Shown piece after piece: positions 25,009 through 33,392 of a stretch of 64,000 nt of DNA. Within the stretch, counting starts at the first letter, position 1, and each line of letters opens with the position of its first letter. A model generated the notes under the pieces. That model searched no databases, was not told the origin of the DNA, and was given only the letters and a program-made list of their open reading frames with translations. Source of the stretch: Flammeovirgaceae bacterium UBA2338 (GTDB lineage: Bacteria; Bacteroidota; Bacteroidia; Cytophagales; Cyclobacteriaceae); assembly GCA_002344795.1 (NCBI GenBank), contig DDUM01000028.1, positions 37,627 to 101,626 on the forward strand. The letters are read 5' to 3'. The position numbers were made by a program, and so were the translations under genes.

Positions 25009-26451
25009 ATGAAACATTCAATTCAAATTTTTTGTCTAATCGTATTGGCTTTTGTTTACACTTCCTGCTCGGATGATGATCCACAACCCCCTAATAGTCA
25101 ACCAACTATTCAGGTAAGTGATGATATCATAGGAATGACCGGGGAAGAAAAGACCATCACAGTGATTGCTGCTGACCCTGATGGAGATGCACTTGATTTC
25201 TCTTGGAATATTATAGAATCGCCCAGTGGAACTGCTGCAAATCTCACCAATACCAGTAATTTAAATGCAACATTTACCACGACTACTGCAGGTTTATACA
25301 AAGTAGAAATTGAAGTAAATGATACGCGCGGTGGAACCGCATCTGGTATAGTTACACTCTACATCGGAGGTAAATTACCTACATCAATAAACCAAAATAC
25401 TGTTTATCCTGATCTCTTTAATGACCCTGCTTATCCCGATTACTATGCGCCCAATACCATACAAGTAACTGCTGGCGTTACGTTTGATCCTGGTGTAGTG
25501 GTAGAGTCTGGAGCAGATGTACGCTTATGGTTTAACGGAAACAGCTCTTATCTAAAAGCAGAAGGAACCAGTTCCAAACATATCATATTTCGCGGTATCG
25601 ATAAAGTAAAAGGCAGCTGGAAAGGCATTAGTATTGCTTCTAACAATGTGAATAATAAGTTTGATTATGTAGATATACTACATGCCGGTAGTTCAGAATT
25701 AAGCGGACAAAAAACGGCAATCCACTTACAAAGCAATGTTTCAGCAAAATTGAGTATTAAAAACACCAGCATCTCCCAATCAGCGGGCTATGCCTTTTAC
25801 ATTGATGGAAACACAGGCGTTATCTCTGCTTTTGAAAAAAATAATTTTAATAACAACGATAAAGCACCGATGCGGATAGGTGCTGAAAATCTTTATGTTT
25901 TGGATAAGAATTCGGTATTCACAAACAATGGAATACAAGCTATTGAGGTGGCTTCTGCTGGAAATACCAACGCCAGATTTAACAATGCAGGGACCATTCC
26001 TGCCTTAAGTATCCCTTATCATTTTTATAGCAGCGCTGAACTTCGCACTACAGTTACCTTTGAAGCTGGAGTAACCTGTTTGTTCAATAGTGGATTAAGG
26101 CTTTGGGTAACATCTGACGGTGCGATTATCGCAGACGGTACCCCATCCAATAAAATTAAATTTAGCGGACTGACTGCTGCTGCTGGCGCATGGTTTGGTT
26201 TTGAAATTGCCTCACCATCAGTTCAGAACTTAATTAATCATGCAGAAGTATCTTATGGTGGCAGCACTGGTGGACGTGGTGCTAATATCTACATGTTTGG
26301 CAGTAGCCCTGGGGCCAAACTAACCATAACCAATAGTATCATATCCAATAGTGAAACCTACGGAATATGGACAACATCTGGCTCCATTACATTAGTAGAC
26401 AGCGGTAATACATTCAGTAATAATCCATCAGGCAATAAGCGTCAGGATTAA
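25009..26451 (+). CDS. PKD / parallel beta-helix surface lipoprotein
   Basis: A 480-residue lipoprotein starting at ATG 25009; the signal ends VYTSC and is followed by SDDDPQPP, an acidic/Pro surface-export-like linker. Residues about 35-120 are a PKD/cadherin-like beta-sandwich (ADPDGDALDFSWNI, AGLYKVEIEVND). The rest is two similar right-handed beta-helix halves, each starting with a TVTFEAGVTCLF or VTFDPGVVVE strand, then a hydrophobic LRLW strand and a SKHIIFRG or NKIKFSGL strand. It probably binds or displays polysaccharide on the surface. No catalytic site is recognised. A terminator for this gene lies inside the convergent kinase gene. Confidence 0.82.
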   Translation: MKHSIQIFCLIVLAFVYTSCSDDDPQPPNSQPTIQVSDDIIGMTGEEKTITVIAADPDGDALDFSWNIIESPSGTAANLTNTSNLNATFTTTTAGLYKVEIEVNDTRGGTASGIVTLYIGGKLPTSINQNTVYPDLFNDPAYPDYYAPNTIQVTAGVTFDPGVVVESGADVRLWFNGNSSYLKAEGTSSKHIIFRGIDKVKGSWKGISIASNNVNNKFDYVDILHAGSSELSGQKTAIHLQSNVSAKLSIKNTSISQSAGYAFYIDGNTGVISAFEKNNFNNNDKAPMRIGAENLYVLDKNSVFTNNGIQAIEVASAGNTNARFNNAGTIPALSIPYHFYSSAELRTTVTFEAGVTCLFNSGLRLWVTSDGAIIADGTPSNKIKFSGLTAAAGAWFGFEIASPSVQNLINHAEVSYGGSTGGRGANIYMFGSSPGAKLTITNSIISNSETYGIWTTSGSITLVDSGNTFSNNPSGNKRQD

Positions 26452-26482
26452 TAGATCATTGGCAGATTAAAACTAATTGCAA

Positions 26483-28978
26483 TTAATATGTTGCACTAGT
26501 TTTCTTCTGAGGCGGGCTGTTTAACAGTCCGCCTTTTTTTAATACCACTTCTCGTGCCAGGGAGTCTACCCCATCCAATGATTTTTGCGCTTTTATCACC
26601 TGCCTGTTATCGTTGGGTAGATAGGACTGATATTCAGTCAATGATATTTGATAATGTTTCTTCGCAAGTGGGTAATCCTGAATCTGTTCGTAGAAAAAAC
26701 CTGCCCATTTGTGTGTATTTGATCTTTGTCTGGCATTTGTTTTACCAGACGCACTAACTCGCAACGCTTTATTGAGGTAAACTTTCGCAGAATCGTGTTC
26801 ACCGGTGGTTGCAAATAGCGACAGCAAGTTATTATATGATGAATGAGTTCTTATATTTAAATCGTTGTTATACAATTTATTGCGAACGGAAAGCGCATTC
26901 CTAAAATAATAATGTGCGCTGTCATATCGTTCATGTTTAAAATGTGCAACTCCCAAATTGTCTATAATCGTGGCTGTTTCCTGATGAACATCTCCAAACA
27001 ATTTTAGTGCAATATTCTTTGCTTTTATATTATAAGACAAAGCTTCTTCTAATTTACCTGCATTTGCAAGAATACTTGACAACATATTTATGTTCGATAA
27101 CGTACCGGGGAAATACAATCCCATAAGTGACTCACATAGATCCAGTGATTTTGTCTGGTATTCTATTGCTTTTTCAAAATGACTTTGATCATTATAAATG
27201 GCGGCCAGTATATAATAACTTTCAGCAAGGTTTATATTATTACGGTCTGGCCACAGTTGCTCCTCTAAACGAATAGCTTTCTCGATTAAATGCTTAGCCG
27301 TATCCAATTTCTGCTCAGTTTTATAGACATAAGAAAGATATTTAAGAGATGCCGTATAAAAACTATCTACTTCCGGATAGTTGATGTCTGCATACATCGA
27401 CAAAACTTCGTTTAATAAAATACGCGCAGAATCATAATGTCCTATGTCACGCTGATAAAGCCCCAGTTGCTCAACAGCACGGATATAAGCGGGAGAAATT
27501 TGTAGTGACGAATCTTTAGCAACAGCATAAGCCTTCTCAAGGGCTATTCTGGATTTTCCAAAATTACCCATCGAACGGTACGACCTGCCAAGAGTAGTTA
27601 GCAATTCAAGTTTTATTTCAGCCGATCCTTTGTAGGTATCTGTTTTTTCTAAGGCTTTATCAAGAAATTGATAAACAGTCATGGTGTCCCCTTTTGCAAT
27701 GGATGGATTGGCTTCCATGAATAAGTCAATCAAAAAATCTCTATTGGCGGTAGCCACCTTTTCATTACTAATGGCCAGATCACGCTGAGTTTTGGTTTTA
27801 CGAGCTTGCCACAAGCTAAACCCTGTCCCTGTCAGCAATGAAATAAAAATCAAGACCACACTGACCGCAGCCATTCTGTTGCGCTTCAAATACTTTAATG
27901 CAGTGTAGCCTGATCCACGATTTACCGCAGTAACAGGATGATTCGACAAATAATTCTGAACATCCTGCAATAACAATACTACACTCTGGTATCTGTCTTG
28001 TGGATTTCTTTCCAGACAATGTTCGATTACAGCCGTCAACTCAAAATCGATTTCAGTAGCGATTACTTTCTCTGTCGCTACGGCTGAGAACTCCCTTCGA
28101 GTCAGTTCGCGTTCCTCATTTTCGGTTGTAGCAATGGGTAGTTTGTCGGCAATAAGCTGATGCAACAATATGCCAAGTTGATATACATCCGTAGCAGCAG
28201 TTACTTGTTGACCTTCTATTTGTTCGGGTGCAGCTATTGAAGGTGTACCAACAAACGCACTAGCACACTCTTCATTTACATCTATCGAAGAAGAAATACC
28301 AAAATCCAATAGGCGAATTTGCCCTGCTTTATTAACAAGAATATTGTGCGGTTTAATATCAAGGTGAAGTATCAGTCGGCTATGTGCATAAGCCACAGAT
28401 TCTGCTACCTGCTGAAAAATTAAAAGTCTTTGCTTAAGATTGAAATTAGACCTTTGAACAAAAACATCAACAGGAATCCCATCAATGTATTCCATCATAA
28501 AATACGGGACTCCATTGGGTGTAACTCCAGCGTCCAGAATCCTGGCAATATTGGGGTGCTCCAATTTCGAAAGAATTTGTTGCTCACCCTTCTTAACCAA
28601 CTTGCTGCCCTCAGACACATCTTTACTTAAAAAGCATTTGACCGCAATCAGTTGTTCAAATTCACCATCAGCTCGTTCGGCCAGGTAAACATTACTCATT
28701 CCCCCACTACCCAGCAGGCGAACAATGCGATATTTGCCCACTATTTCACCCTCGTTCAAAACAGGCTTTTGGTCAGGCTGAATGCCTTCCATAATAGTCC
28801 TTTGTAATTCCTGAAAATGGAGCGCAGCGCCTTCTCTATTCAGCAACATTTGAGTCAGCATGGCTCGCAGTGGCGCATTGTTTTTGCAAGCCTGATCTAC
28901 ATAAGCTTCACGTTCTGTTTCAGCCAATGCTAAACATTGTTCGTAAATATCTTCCAATAACTCCATCGAATAAGACAT
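26483..28978 (-). CDS. Receptor-like Ser/Thr kinase with periplasmic TPR domain
   Basis: An 831-residue membrane kinase. The kinase domain spans about residues 75-345: VRLLGSGGMSNVYLA glycine loop, ATP lysine in IAVKCF, catalytic loop LHLDIKPHN, metal motif LDFGIS and APEQ. The catalytic loop has Leu before Asp, so it is a non-RD kinase. One membrane helix follows (about 370-390), then a coiled stretch and roughly eight TPRs, presumably outside the cytoplasm. It pairs with the upstream ECF sigma gene (12-base gap), a recurrent sigma-kinase pairing in several phyla. Its last codons carry a terminator for the opposing gene. Confidence 0.92.
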   Translation of the reverse strand: MSYSMELLEDIYEQCLALAETEREAYVDQACKNNAPLRAMLTQMLLNREGAALHFQELQRTIMEGIQPDQKPVLNEGEIVGKYRIVRLLGSGGMSNVYLAERADGEFEQLIAVKCFLSKDVSEGSKLVKKGEQQILSKLEHPNIARILDAGVTPNGVPYFMMEYIDGIPVDVFVQRSNFNLKQRLLIFQQVAESVAYAHSRLILHLDIKPHNILVNKAGQIRLLDFGISSSIDVNEECASAFVGTPSIAAPEQIEGQQVTAATDVYQLGILLHQLIADKLPIATTENEERELTRREFSAVATEKVIATEIDFELTAVIEHCLERNPQDRYQSVVLLLQDVQNYLSNHPVTAVNRGSGYTALKYLKRNRMAAVSVVLIFISLLTGTGFSLWQARKTKTQRDLAISNEKVATANRDFLIDLFMEANPSIAKGDTMTVYQFLDKALEKTDTYKGSAEIKLELLTTLGRSYRSMGNFGKSRIALEKAYAVAKDSSLQISPAYIRAVEQLGLYQRDIGHYDSARILLNEVLSMYADINYPEVDSFYTASLKYLSYVYKTEQKLDTAKHLIEKAIRLEEQLWPDRNNINLAESYYILAAIYNDQSHFEKAIEYQTKSLDLCESLMGLYFPGTLSNINMLSSILANAGKLEEALSYNIKAKNIALKLFGDVHQETATIIDNLGVAHFKHERYDSAHYYFRNALSVRNKLYNNDLNIRTHSSYNNLLSLFATTGEHDSAKVYLNKALRVSASGKTNARQRSNTHKWAGFFYEQIQDYPLAKKHYQISLTEYQSYLPNDNRQVIKAQKSLDGVDSLAREVVLKKGGLLNSPPQKKTSATY
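26511..26540 (+). terminator. Intrinsic terminator inside the convergent kinase gene
   Basis: GGCGGGCTGTT and AACAGTCCGCC form an 11-bp stem (one G-T pair) with a very short loop, followed by seven T's on the plus strand. It terminates the beta-helix lipoprotein transcript while encoding the C-terminal residues of the kinase on the minus strand. Confidence 0.85.
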
Positions 28979-28990
28979 AATCAGTGAAGG

Positions 28991-29554
28991 TTATTTAGGA
29001 AGGTGTACGTATAGCCAGTCGCGTGCCAGTTGCCATTTGCGCTTTACAGTGGCAGGGGATATATGTAAAGCGTCAGCTGTTTCTTCTATACTTAATCCGG
29101 CAAAAAAACGACATTCAACAATTTTTCCATAGAGTAAATCTTTTTCCTCAAGCTTTACTAACAGGTTGTCAAAATCAATTAATTTCTCGGAAGCTGTAGG
29201 AGATAAAATGATATTATCTCCTACATCATCGATATTAATTACCAGTGCATCTCCCCCACGCTTTTCACTACTCTTGCTCCTCGCGGCATTAAGCAGCACC
29301 TGACGCATGGCTTTGGCGGCCACACTATAAAAATGTGTCCGACTTTCCCAGGGCGTACTCTTGGATGCCAATTTAATATAGGCTTCGTGTACAATGGCTG
29401 TCGTGTTGAGTGTTTCCAGACCATTAAAATTAAAGCGGATACTTCTGGCAATGATCTGAAGCTGCTTATATATAATAGGAAATATATGCGCGTAAGTTTC
29501 CTGATCGTTATAATCAGCAAGTTTGAATTTTTTATCGATATCCTTTTCGGGCAA
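28991..29554 (-). CDS. ECF sigma factor (Sig-70_X6 / ECF_sub type)
   Basis: A 187-residue extracytoplasmic-function sigma factor. Region 2 covers THFYSVAAKAMRQVLLNAARSK; region 4 is IVECRFFAGLSIEETADALHISPATVKRKWQLARDWL, the HTH for -35 recognition. It belongs to the type often encoded next to a protein kinase or TPR protein, here exactly the case. The start appears to be TTG at 29552-29554: the in-frame region up to the previous stop has no ATG or GTG. A non-ATG start may keep levels low. Its activity is plausibly set by the neighbouring kinase. Confidence 0.92.
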   Translation of the reverse strand: MPEKDIDKKFKLADYNDQETYAHIFPIIYKQLQIIARSIRFNFNGLETLNTTAIVHEAYIKLASKSTPWESRTHFYSVAAKAMRQVLLNAARSKSSEKRGGDALVINIDDVGDNIILSPTASEKLIDFDNLLVKLEEKDLLYGKIVECRFFAGLSIEETADALHISPATVKRKWQLARDWLYVHLPK

Positions 29555-29678
29555 GAAAGTTTTGTCTATTAATCAATCTTAAAGTTAGCAATAAATATTT
29601 GCGATGAGATTTAAAATTTAAATGTAAACACCCTGATAAAATTGATTGGGTAAATTCACCCCAGTAACAAAGTCGGAT

Positions 29679-29735
29679 CGCCCGAACGATCCGCTTGATT
29701 CCTGTCGAACAAGATTACCACCGTTCGGATCGGGC
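29679..29735. repeat. Palindromic intergenic element, copy 1 (57 bp)
   Basis: This element runs from CGCCCGAACGATCCG to CCGTTCGGATCGGGC, whose ends form an imperfect inverted repeat. A second copy at 30149-30205 differs at four positions by my count. Both copies are followed closely by ATTGAACTA, a piece of the tRNA-Arg D arm, here at 29736-29744. In the rest of the interval from 29555 to 29678 I see nothing. Confidence 0.8.
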
Positions 29736-29741
29736 ATTGAA

Positions 29742-29988
29742 CTAAGATCTTAAGTAATCTTTGATTTTAAAAATCTTCTTCCGCGGCACTCTTGAAATAT
29801 TTTGCCTCGCTCTCGCTTTTTCCAGGGATTTCAAAAGGCTAAAAATATACCAACTCGAAAGGAGCTTGTTTTTTGATTGATTCTGTCATTCCAGAATTAT
29901 GCTGTCTCAGTCGCACTTCAAGATTTTGGCTGTGACCTTTGTATAGATAACCTGTTTTAATGCTTCGGACTACGTAGGCGAAAAACAT
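29742..29988 (-). pseudogene. GIY-YIG nuclease family protein, broken
   Basis: The minus-strand frame from ATG 29986-29988 reads MFFAYVVRSIKTGYLYKGHS, the opening of the small GIY-YIG/UPF0213 nuclease family common in Bacteroidota, and continues with LRQHNSGMTESIKKQAPFELVYF. Then TAG (29839-29841) interrupts the frame. After it, SEAKYFKSAA is recognisable family sequence, but the expected GRRFLK end appears only after a one-base frame change. One nonsense codon and one frameshift make it a pseudogene. It begins two bases after the 3' end of tRNA-Arg. The far end is approximate. Confidence 0.82.
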
Positions 29989-29989
29989 G

Positions 29990-30061
29990 TGGTCCCGGCA
30001 GGAATCGAACCTGCATCTAAAGTTTAGGAAACTTCTATTCTATCCATTGAACTACGGGACC
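29990..30061 (-). tRNA. tRNA-Arg (anticodon CCT)
   Basis: On the minus strand the sequence folds as a complete tRNA: acceptor GGTCCCG/CGGGACC, D stem GTTC/GAAT, anticodon stem GAAGT/ACTTT around loop TTCCTAA (anticodon CCT), and T stem GCAGG/CCTGC around TTCGATT. The discriminator is A and CCA is not encoded. CCT reads the rare arginine codon AGG. Confidence 0.95.
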
Positions 30062-30118
30062 AATAATTTATAAAACCTCCATTCTTTTACCATTTCCAAG
30101 CGAAGTTTAGGAAACTTC

Positions 30119-30137
30119 CCTGCCTGCGGCAGGCAGG
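30119..30137. repeat. Perfect 19-bp palindrome inserted in tRNA copy
   Basis: CCTGCCTGC-G-GCAGGCAGG: two perfect 9-base arms around one base, placed exactly between the anticodon and D arms of the broken tRNA-Arg copy. CCTGCC...GGCAGG arms also flank the hairpins at the window's end. Confidence 0.8.
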
Positions 30138-30147
30138 TATTCTATCC

Positions 30148-30209
30148 CCGCCCGAACGATCCGCTTGATTCCTGTCGAATAAAATTCCCACCGTTCGGAT
30201 TGGGCGGGC
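30148..30209. repeat. Palindromic intergenic element, copy 2, inserted in tRNA D arm
   Basis: This is copy 2 of the element at 29679, extended by a few bases at each end (CCG... to ...GGGCGGGC). It interrupts the D arm of the tRNA-Arg copy without loss of tRNA bases. Confidence 0.82.
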
Positions 30210-30263
30210 ATTGAACTACGGAACCATGCAAATAAAATGGGCTGCAAAGTTATAAAATTACCT

Positions 30264-31472
30264 TTACGATTCAACAGAGTAATCTGAATCCTGGTACAGA
30301 TACGAGTCCCCTCCGATATAGTTTGGGTAAATGGTCATGTGCCTTTTTTTAACCCTCTCAAATATTACCCTTTTAAGTTCTTCCAGATTCTCTTTAGTGA
30401 AGGCCGAAACGAAAACGACATTTTCAAAACCCTGGCTCTGGTAAAGTCGCTTCATCTCATCCAGGTTTACTTCTGGTTCCTGTTCCTTCAACAGATCCAC
30501 CTTATTCAACACCAGAATGGTTGGAATATTTCCAGCCTCAATCTCTGTTAGAGTTTTTGAAACTACCTCAATATGATTGTTGTGAAATGGATGTGCCACA
30601 TCAACTACATGCAACAAAATATCAGATTCTCTTACCTCATCCAGCGTAGACTTAAAAGATTCAATGAGATGATGGGGTAGTTTTCTAATAAAACCCACTG
30701 TGTCGGATAGCAAGAAAGGGATATTGTCTATCACCACCTTTCTCACAGTGGAATCGACAGTAGCAAAAAGTTTGTTTTCTGCTTTTACTTTGGATTTAGA
30801 GAGTAAGTTCATCAAGGTTGACTTCCCAACATTGGTATACCCCACCAACGAAACCCTTACAATATTACTCCTGGATTTTCTTTGCGTCTTTCGCTGTTTG
30901 TCTATTTTTTCAAGCTCATCCTTAAGTACAGCGATTTGATTTCTAATATTCCTTCTATCGGTTTCAATTTCTTTCTCCCCTGCACCACCACGCGTTCCAG
31001 TTCCACCTCGCTGTCGCTCAAGGTGAGTCCACATGCGCGTAAGCCTTGGAAGAAGGTACTGATTCATTGCCAACTCAACCTGGGTACGCGCCTGCGCAGT
31101 TTGGGCACGCTGCAGGAAAATATCCAGTATTAAAAGACTGCGGTCATAGACCTGAACTTTTGAATCACGGTCTGCAGGATTTAGCTCCTTTTCTAGGTTT
31201 CTCAATTGAGAAGGGCTCAAATCATCATCGAAAATCACATTATCCACATCATGTTCAAAAACATATTCCTTGATCTCGGAAAATTTGCCTTTGCCCACAA
31301 ATGTGCGAACATCTGGATGGGGTAGCCTTTGCGTAAACTTCTCAACCGTAGTGATGCCGGCTGTTTCTGCAAGAAAAGCAAGCTCCTCAAGGTGCTCAAT
31401 AGTTATTTCTTCCTGCAACTTACCTGTCTCCACCGCCACAAGAATTGCACTCTTATTTTCTGATTCTTTCAT
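30264..31472 (-). CDS. hflX: Ribosome-associated GTPase HflX
   Basis: A 402-residue GTPase that binds the 50S subunit and splits stalled ribosomes under stress. N-terminal HflX domain (about 25-180) includes FVGKGKFSEIKEYV and FDDDLSPSQLRNLE, then the conserved Gly-rich linker GTRGGAGEKEIETDRR. The G domain has GYTNVGKST (G1), DTVGF (G3) and LNKVDLL (G4). Length and order are typical. Monocistronic on the minus strand, with the scarred tRNA locus downstream. Confidence 0.96.
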   Translation of the reverse strand: MKESENKSAILVAVETGKLQEEITIEHLEELAFLAETAGITTVEKFTQRLPHPDVRTFVGKGKFSEIKEYVFEHDVDNVIFDDDLSPSQLRNLEKELNPADRDSKVQVYDRSLLILDIFLQRAQTAQARTQVELAMNQYLLPRLTRMWTHLERQRGGTGTRGGAGEKEIETDRRNIRNQIAVLKDELEKIDKQRKTQRKSRSNIVRVSLVGYTNVGKSTLMNLLSKSKVKAENKLFATVDSTVRKVVIDNIPFLLSDTVGFIRKLPHHLIESFKSTLDEVRESDILLHVVDVAHPFHNNHIEVVSKTLTEIEAGNIPTILVLNKVDLLKEQEPEVNLDEMKRLYQSQGFENVVFVSAFTKENLEELKRVIFERVKKRHMTIYPNYIGGDSYLYQDSDYSVES

Positions 31473-31548
31473 TCATTAAATTTTCAACCTCTCCAATCTG
31501 CAAATATGTTAATACAGATTCCTTTAACATCAATTTATATTTCTAAAG

Positions 31549-31582
31549 TTTGTTCTTTGGCAGTTACTTTTATATAGTTTTG
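31549..31582 (+). promoter_or_regulatory. Promoter of the exopolysaccharide genes
   Basis: TTTG (31549-31552), 22-base spacer, TAGTTTTG (31575-31582, perfect TAnnTTTG). A second TTTG at 31556 gives a 15-base spacer. Transcription would start near 31588, leaving a leader of about 110 bases. The rest of this 225-base gap shows nothing. Confidence 0.5.
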
Positions 31583-31697
31583 CGGGATACATTACACCAA
31601 ACTTACATTAATTTGTCTTTGAAGTTAATTATCACATGTTTTGAATATTCTTCAACAAATAACACAATGCAGAGCCGCCTAAATCCCTATTAGCTAA

Positions 31698-32810
31698 ATG
31701 AAAGTTGCTATTGTTTTAAATACATCATGGAATATCTACAACTTTCGGCTGAATTTTGTTAAAGAGCTTATTGCCAAGGGGTATGAGGTACACACAGTAG
31801 CCCCCATCGACAAATATACACATCACCTCGTTGAGGCCGGGTGTATTCACCATAAAGTAAGAATGGATAGCAGAGGTGCTAATCCAATAAAGGATTTTGC
31901 CCTTATTATCGAATTATGGTCAATTTATCGAAATATTAAGCCTGGAATTGTTCTTCACTATACGGTAAAACCGAACGTGTATGGCACCATTGCCGCGACA
32001 CTCCTAAAAATACCTGTCGTCAATAATGTATGTGGACTGGGAACTGTATTTCTTAAAAAGAACCTTGTTTCAGCAATTGCCATTCAGCTTTATAAGTGGA
32101 CTTTCAGGTTTCCTAAGAAAGTGTTTTTCCAAAATGGAGATGATCTCGATCTATTTGTAAAGCGGAAACTCGTTGATCCTGAATCAGTTGACCTTATTCC
32201 AGGATCTGGAGTAGATTTGGACAAATTCCAGCCCATGGCATTTAAGAGAAACGAGTCTTTTACGTTTTTACTCATTTCCAGACTTATAACAGACAAAGGC
32301 ATTCTCGAATACATAGAAGCAGTTAAAAAGTTAAAATTAAGCGGAATCAATGCACGTTTTCAGCTCCTTGGTGCCAAAGACCCTGAACATTCCCGCGGTA
32401 TACAGGAAAAAGTAATTGATCAGTGGGTAAGCGAAGGGACTATTGAGTACCTGGGAACAACCGATGATGTTCGGTATTTCATCGAAAAAGCAGATTGTAT
32501 TGTCCTTCCTTCTTATAGAGAGGGGGCACCTCGTACCTTATTAGAGGCGGCAAGCTCAGCAAAACCAATAATTGCTACGGATGTACCTGGGTGCCACCAC
32601 GTAGTGACTGATAAAGTAAATGGATTGCTCTGCAGGATAAAAGATTCGGATGATCTGGCTGAAAAGATGGTAACAATGGCCTCTTTTAACAATGAAGTAT
32701 TGGAGAATTTGGGACTAAACGGGAGAAGCAAAATGGTAAGGGAATACAACGAAAATGTAGTAATTGACAAATACCTGCAAACCCTTCAATCTCTTCAAAA
32801 AGCATCCTAA
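31698..32810 (+). CDS. Family 4 glycosyltransferase
   Basis: A 370-residue GT-B fold glycosyltransferase (GT4) that adds a sugar to a growing lipid-linked glycan at the cytoplasmic membrane face. N-terminal domain: IVLNTSWNIYNFRLNFVKELIAKGYEVHTVAP and VLHYTVKPNVYGTIAA. C-terminal domain: FLLISRLITDKGILEYIEAV, LGTTDDVRYFIEKADCIVLPSYREGAPRTLLEAASSAKPIIATDVPGC, where REGAP...E is the nucleotide-sugar EX7E motif. It opens the exopolysaccharide gene set. Donor sugar is unknown. Confidence 0.92.
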   Translation: MKVAIVLNTSWNIYNFRLNFVKELIAKGYEVHTVAPIDKYTHHLVEAGCIHHKVRMDSRGANPIKDFALIIELWSIYRNIKPGIVLHYTVKPNVYGTIAATLLKIPVVNNVCGLGTVFLKKNLVSAIAIQLYKWTFRFPKKVFFQNGDDLDLFVKRKLVDPESVDLIPGSGVDLDKFQPMAFKRNESFTFLLISRLITDKGILEYIEAVKKLKLSGINARFQLLGAKDPEHSRGIQEKVIDQWVSEGTIEYLGTTDDVRYFIEKADCIVLPSYREGAPRTLLEAASSAKPIIATDVPGCHHVVTDKVNGLLCRIKDSDDLAEKMVTMASFNNEVLENLGLNGRSKMVREYNENVVIDKYLQTLQSLQKAS

Positions 32811-32826
32811 TTCCGTACTTTTGGGT

Positions 32827-33381
32827 ATGGAAATAAAAACCACCAGCATAAAAGGACTGATTGAGATTACCCCCAAAGTCTTCCCAGACAAAAGAGGTTG
32901 GTTTTATGAATTCTACAAGGATATATCATTTAAAGAAATTGACCCCTCTATAAAATTTGTTCAGGAGAACCTATCGTTCTCCAAAAAAGGTGTGATTAGG
33001 GGGTTGCACTTTCAGTATGGTGCTTTTGCCCAGGCTAAATTGGTATCCGTTATCAAGGGTAAGGTACTGGATGTAGTGGTTGATATAAGAAAAGGATCTG
33101 AGACCTTTGGCAAAACCTTCACGTGTGTTCTGGACGATGAGAAACACAATATGCTGTATGTCCCTATGGGGTTCGCGCATGGTTTCTCTGCCCTCGAGGA
33201 TTCTTACTTCTTTTACAAAAGCTCAAACACGTATCACCCTGAACACGAATCAGGCATTTTGTGGAATGATCCGAAGTTAAACATCGATTGGCAAGTTGCC
33301 AATCCCATCATTTCACAAAAAGACCAAACCCTGCCAAGCCTGGAAGAGTTATTGATAAAATCAGTAATTTCACCAGAATAA
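32827..33381 (+). CDS. rmlC: dTDP-4-dehydrorhamnose 3,5-epimerase
   Basis: A 184-residue cupin epimerase (RmlC/RfbC) for dTDP-L-rhamnose or a related 6-deoxysugar. Start at ATG 32827. Catalytic features: RGLHFQ with the base His, VDIRKGSETFGK, VPMGFAHGFSAL, and YKSSNTYHPEHESGILWNDP with the catalytic Tyr region. rmlA, rmlB and rmlD are not in the window, so precursors come from elsewhere. It lies between the glycosyltransferase (16-base gap) and wza (11-base gap). Confidence 0.92.
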   Translation: MEIKTTSIKGLIEITPKVFPDKRGWFYEFYKDISFKEIDPSIKFVQENLSFSKKGVIRGLHFQYGAFAQAKLVSVIKGKVLDVVVDIRKGSETFGKTFTCVLDDEKHNMLYVPMGFAHGFSALEDSYFFYKSSNTYHPEHESGILWNDPKLNIDWQVANPIISQKDQTLPSLEELLIKSVISPE

Positions 33382-33392
33382 ATTAAATTTTT

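Larger units (their letters stand above)
30102..30225 (-). pseudogene. tRNA-Arg 5' half split by two palindromic insertions
   Basis: On the minus strand this copies the acceptor 5' strand, D arm and anticodon arm of the intact tRNA-Arg. The copy is cut twice: 62 bases (30148-30209) sit in the D arm and 19 bases (30119-30137) between D and anticodon arms. Removing both restores the tRNA order exactly (ATTGAACTACGG, TATTCTATCC, GAAGTTTAGGAAACTTC on the plus strand). The T arm and 3' acceptor are absent and GGTCCC is now GGTTCC, so it cannot give a functional tRNA. Confidence 0.85.

Noticed and set aside
29542..29554. ATG start for the ECF sigma factor
   Set aside because: No in-frame ATG lies between the previous stop and conserved region 2; TTG is the only reasonable start.
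30102..30225. Second functional tRNA gene
   Set aside because: Two insertions and the absence of the T arm and 3' acceptor strand rule out a tRNA fold.
29990..30225. Integrative-element att sites at the tRNA-Arg locus
   Set aside because: The duplicated tRNA part is the 5' half and anticodon arm, not the 3' end used by most integrases, and no integrase gene is present.
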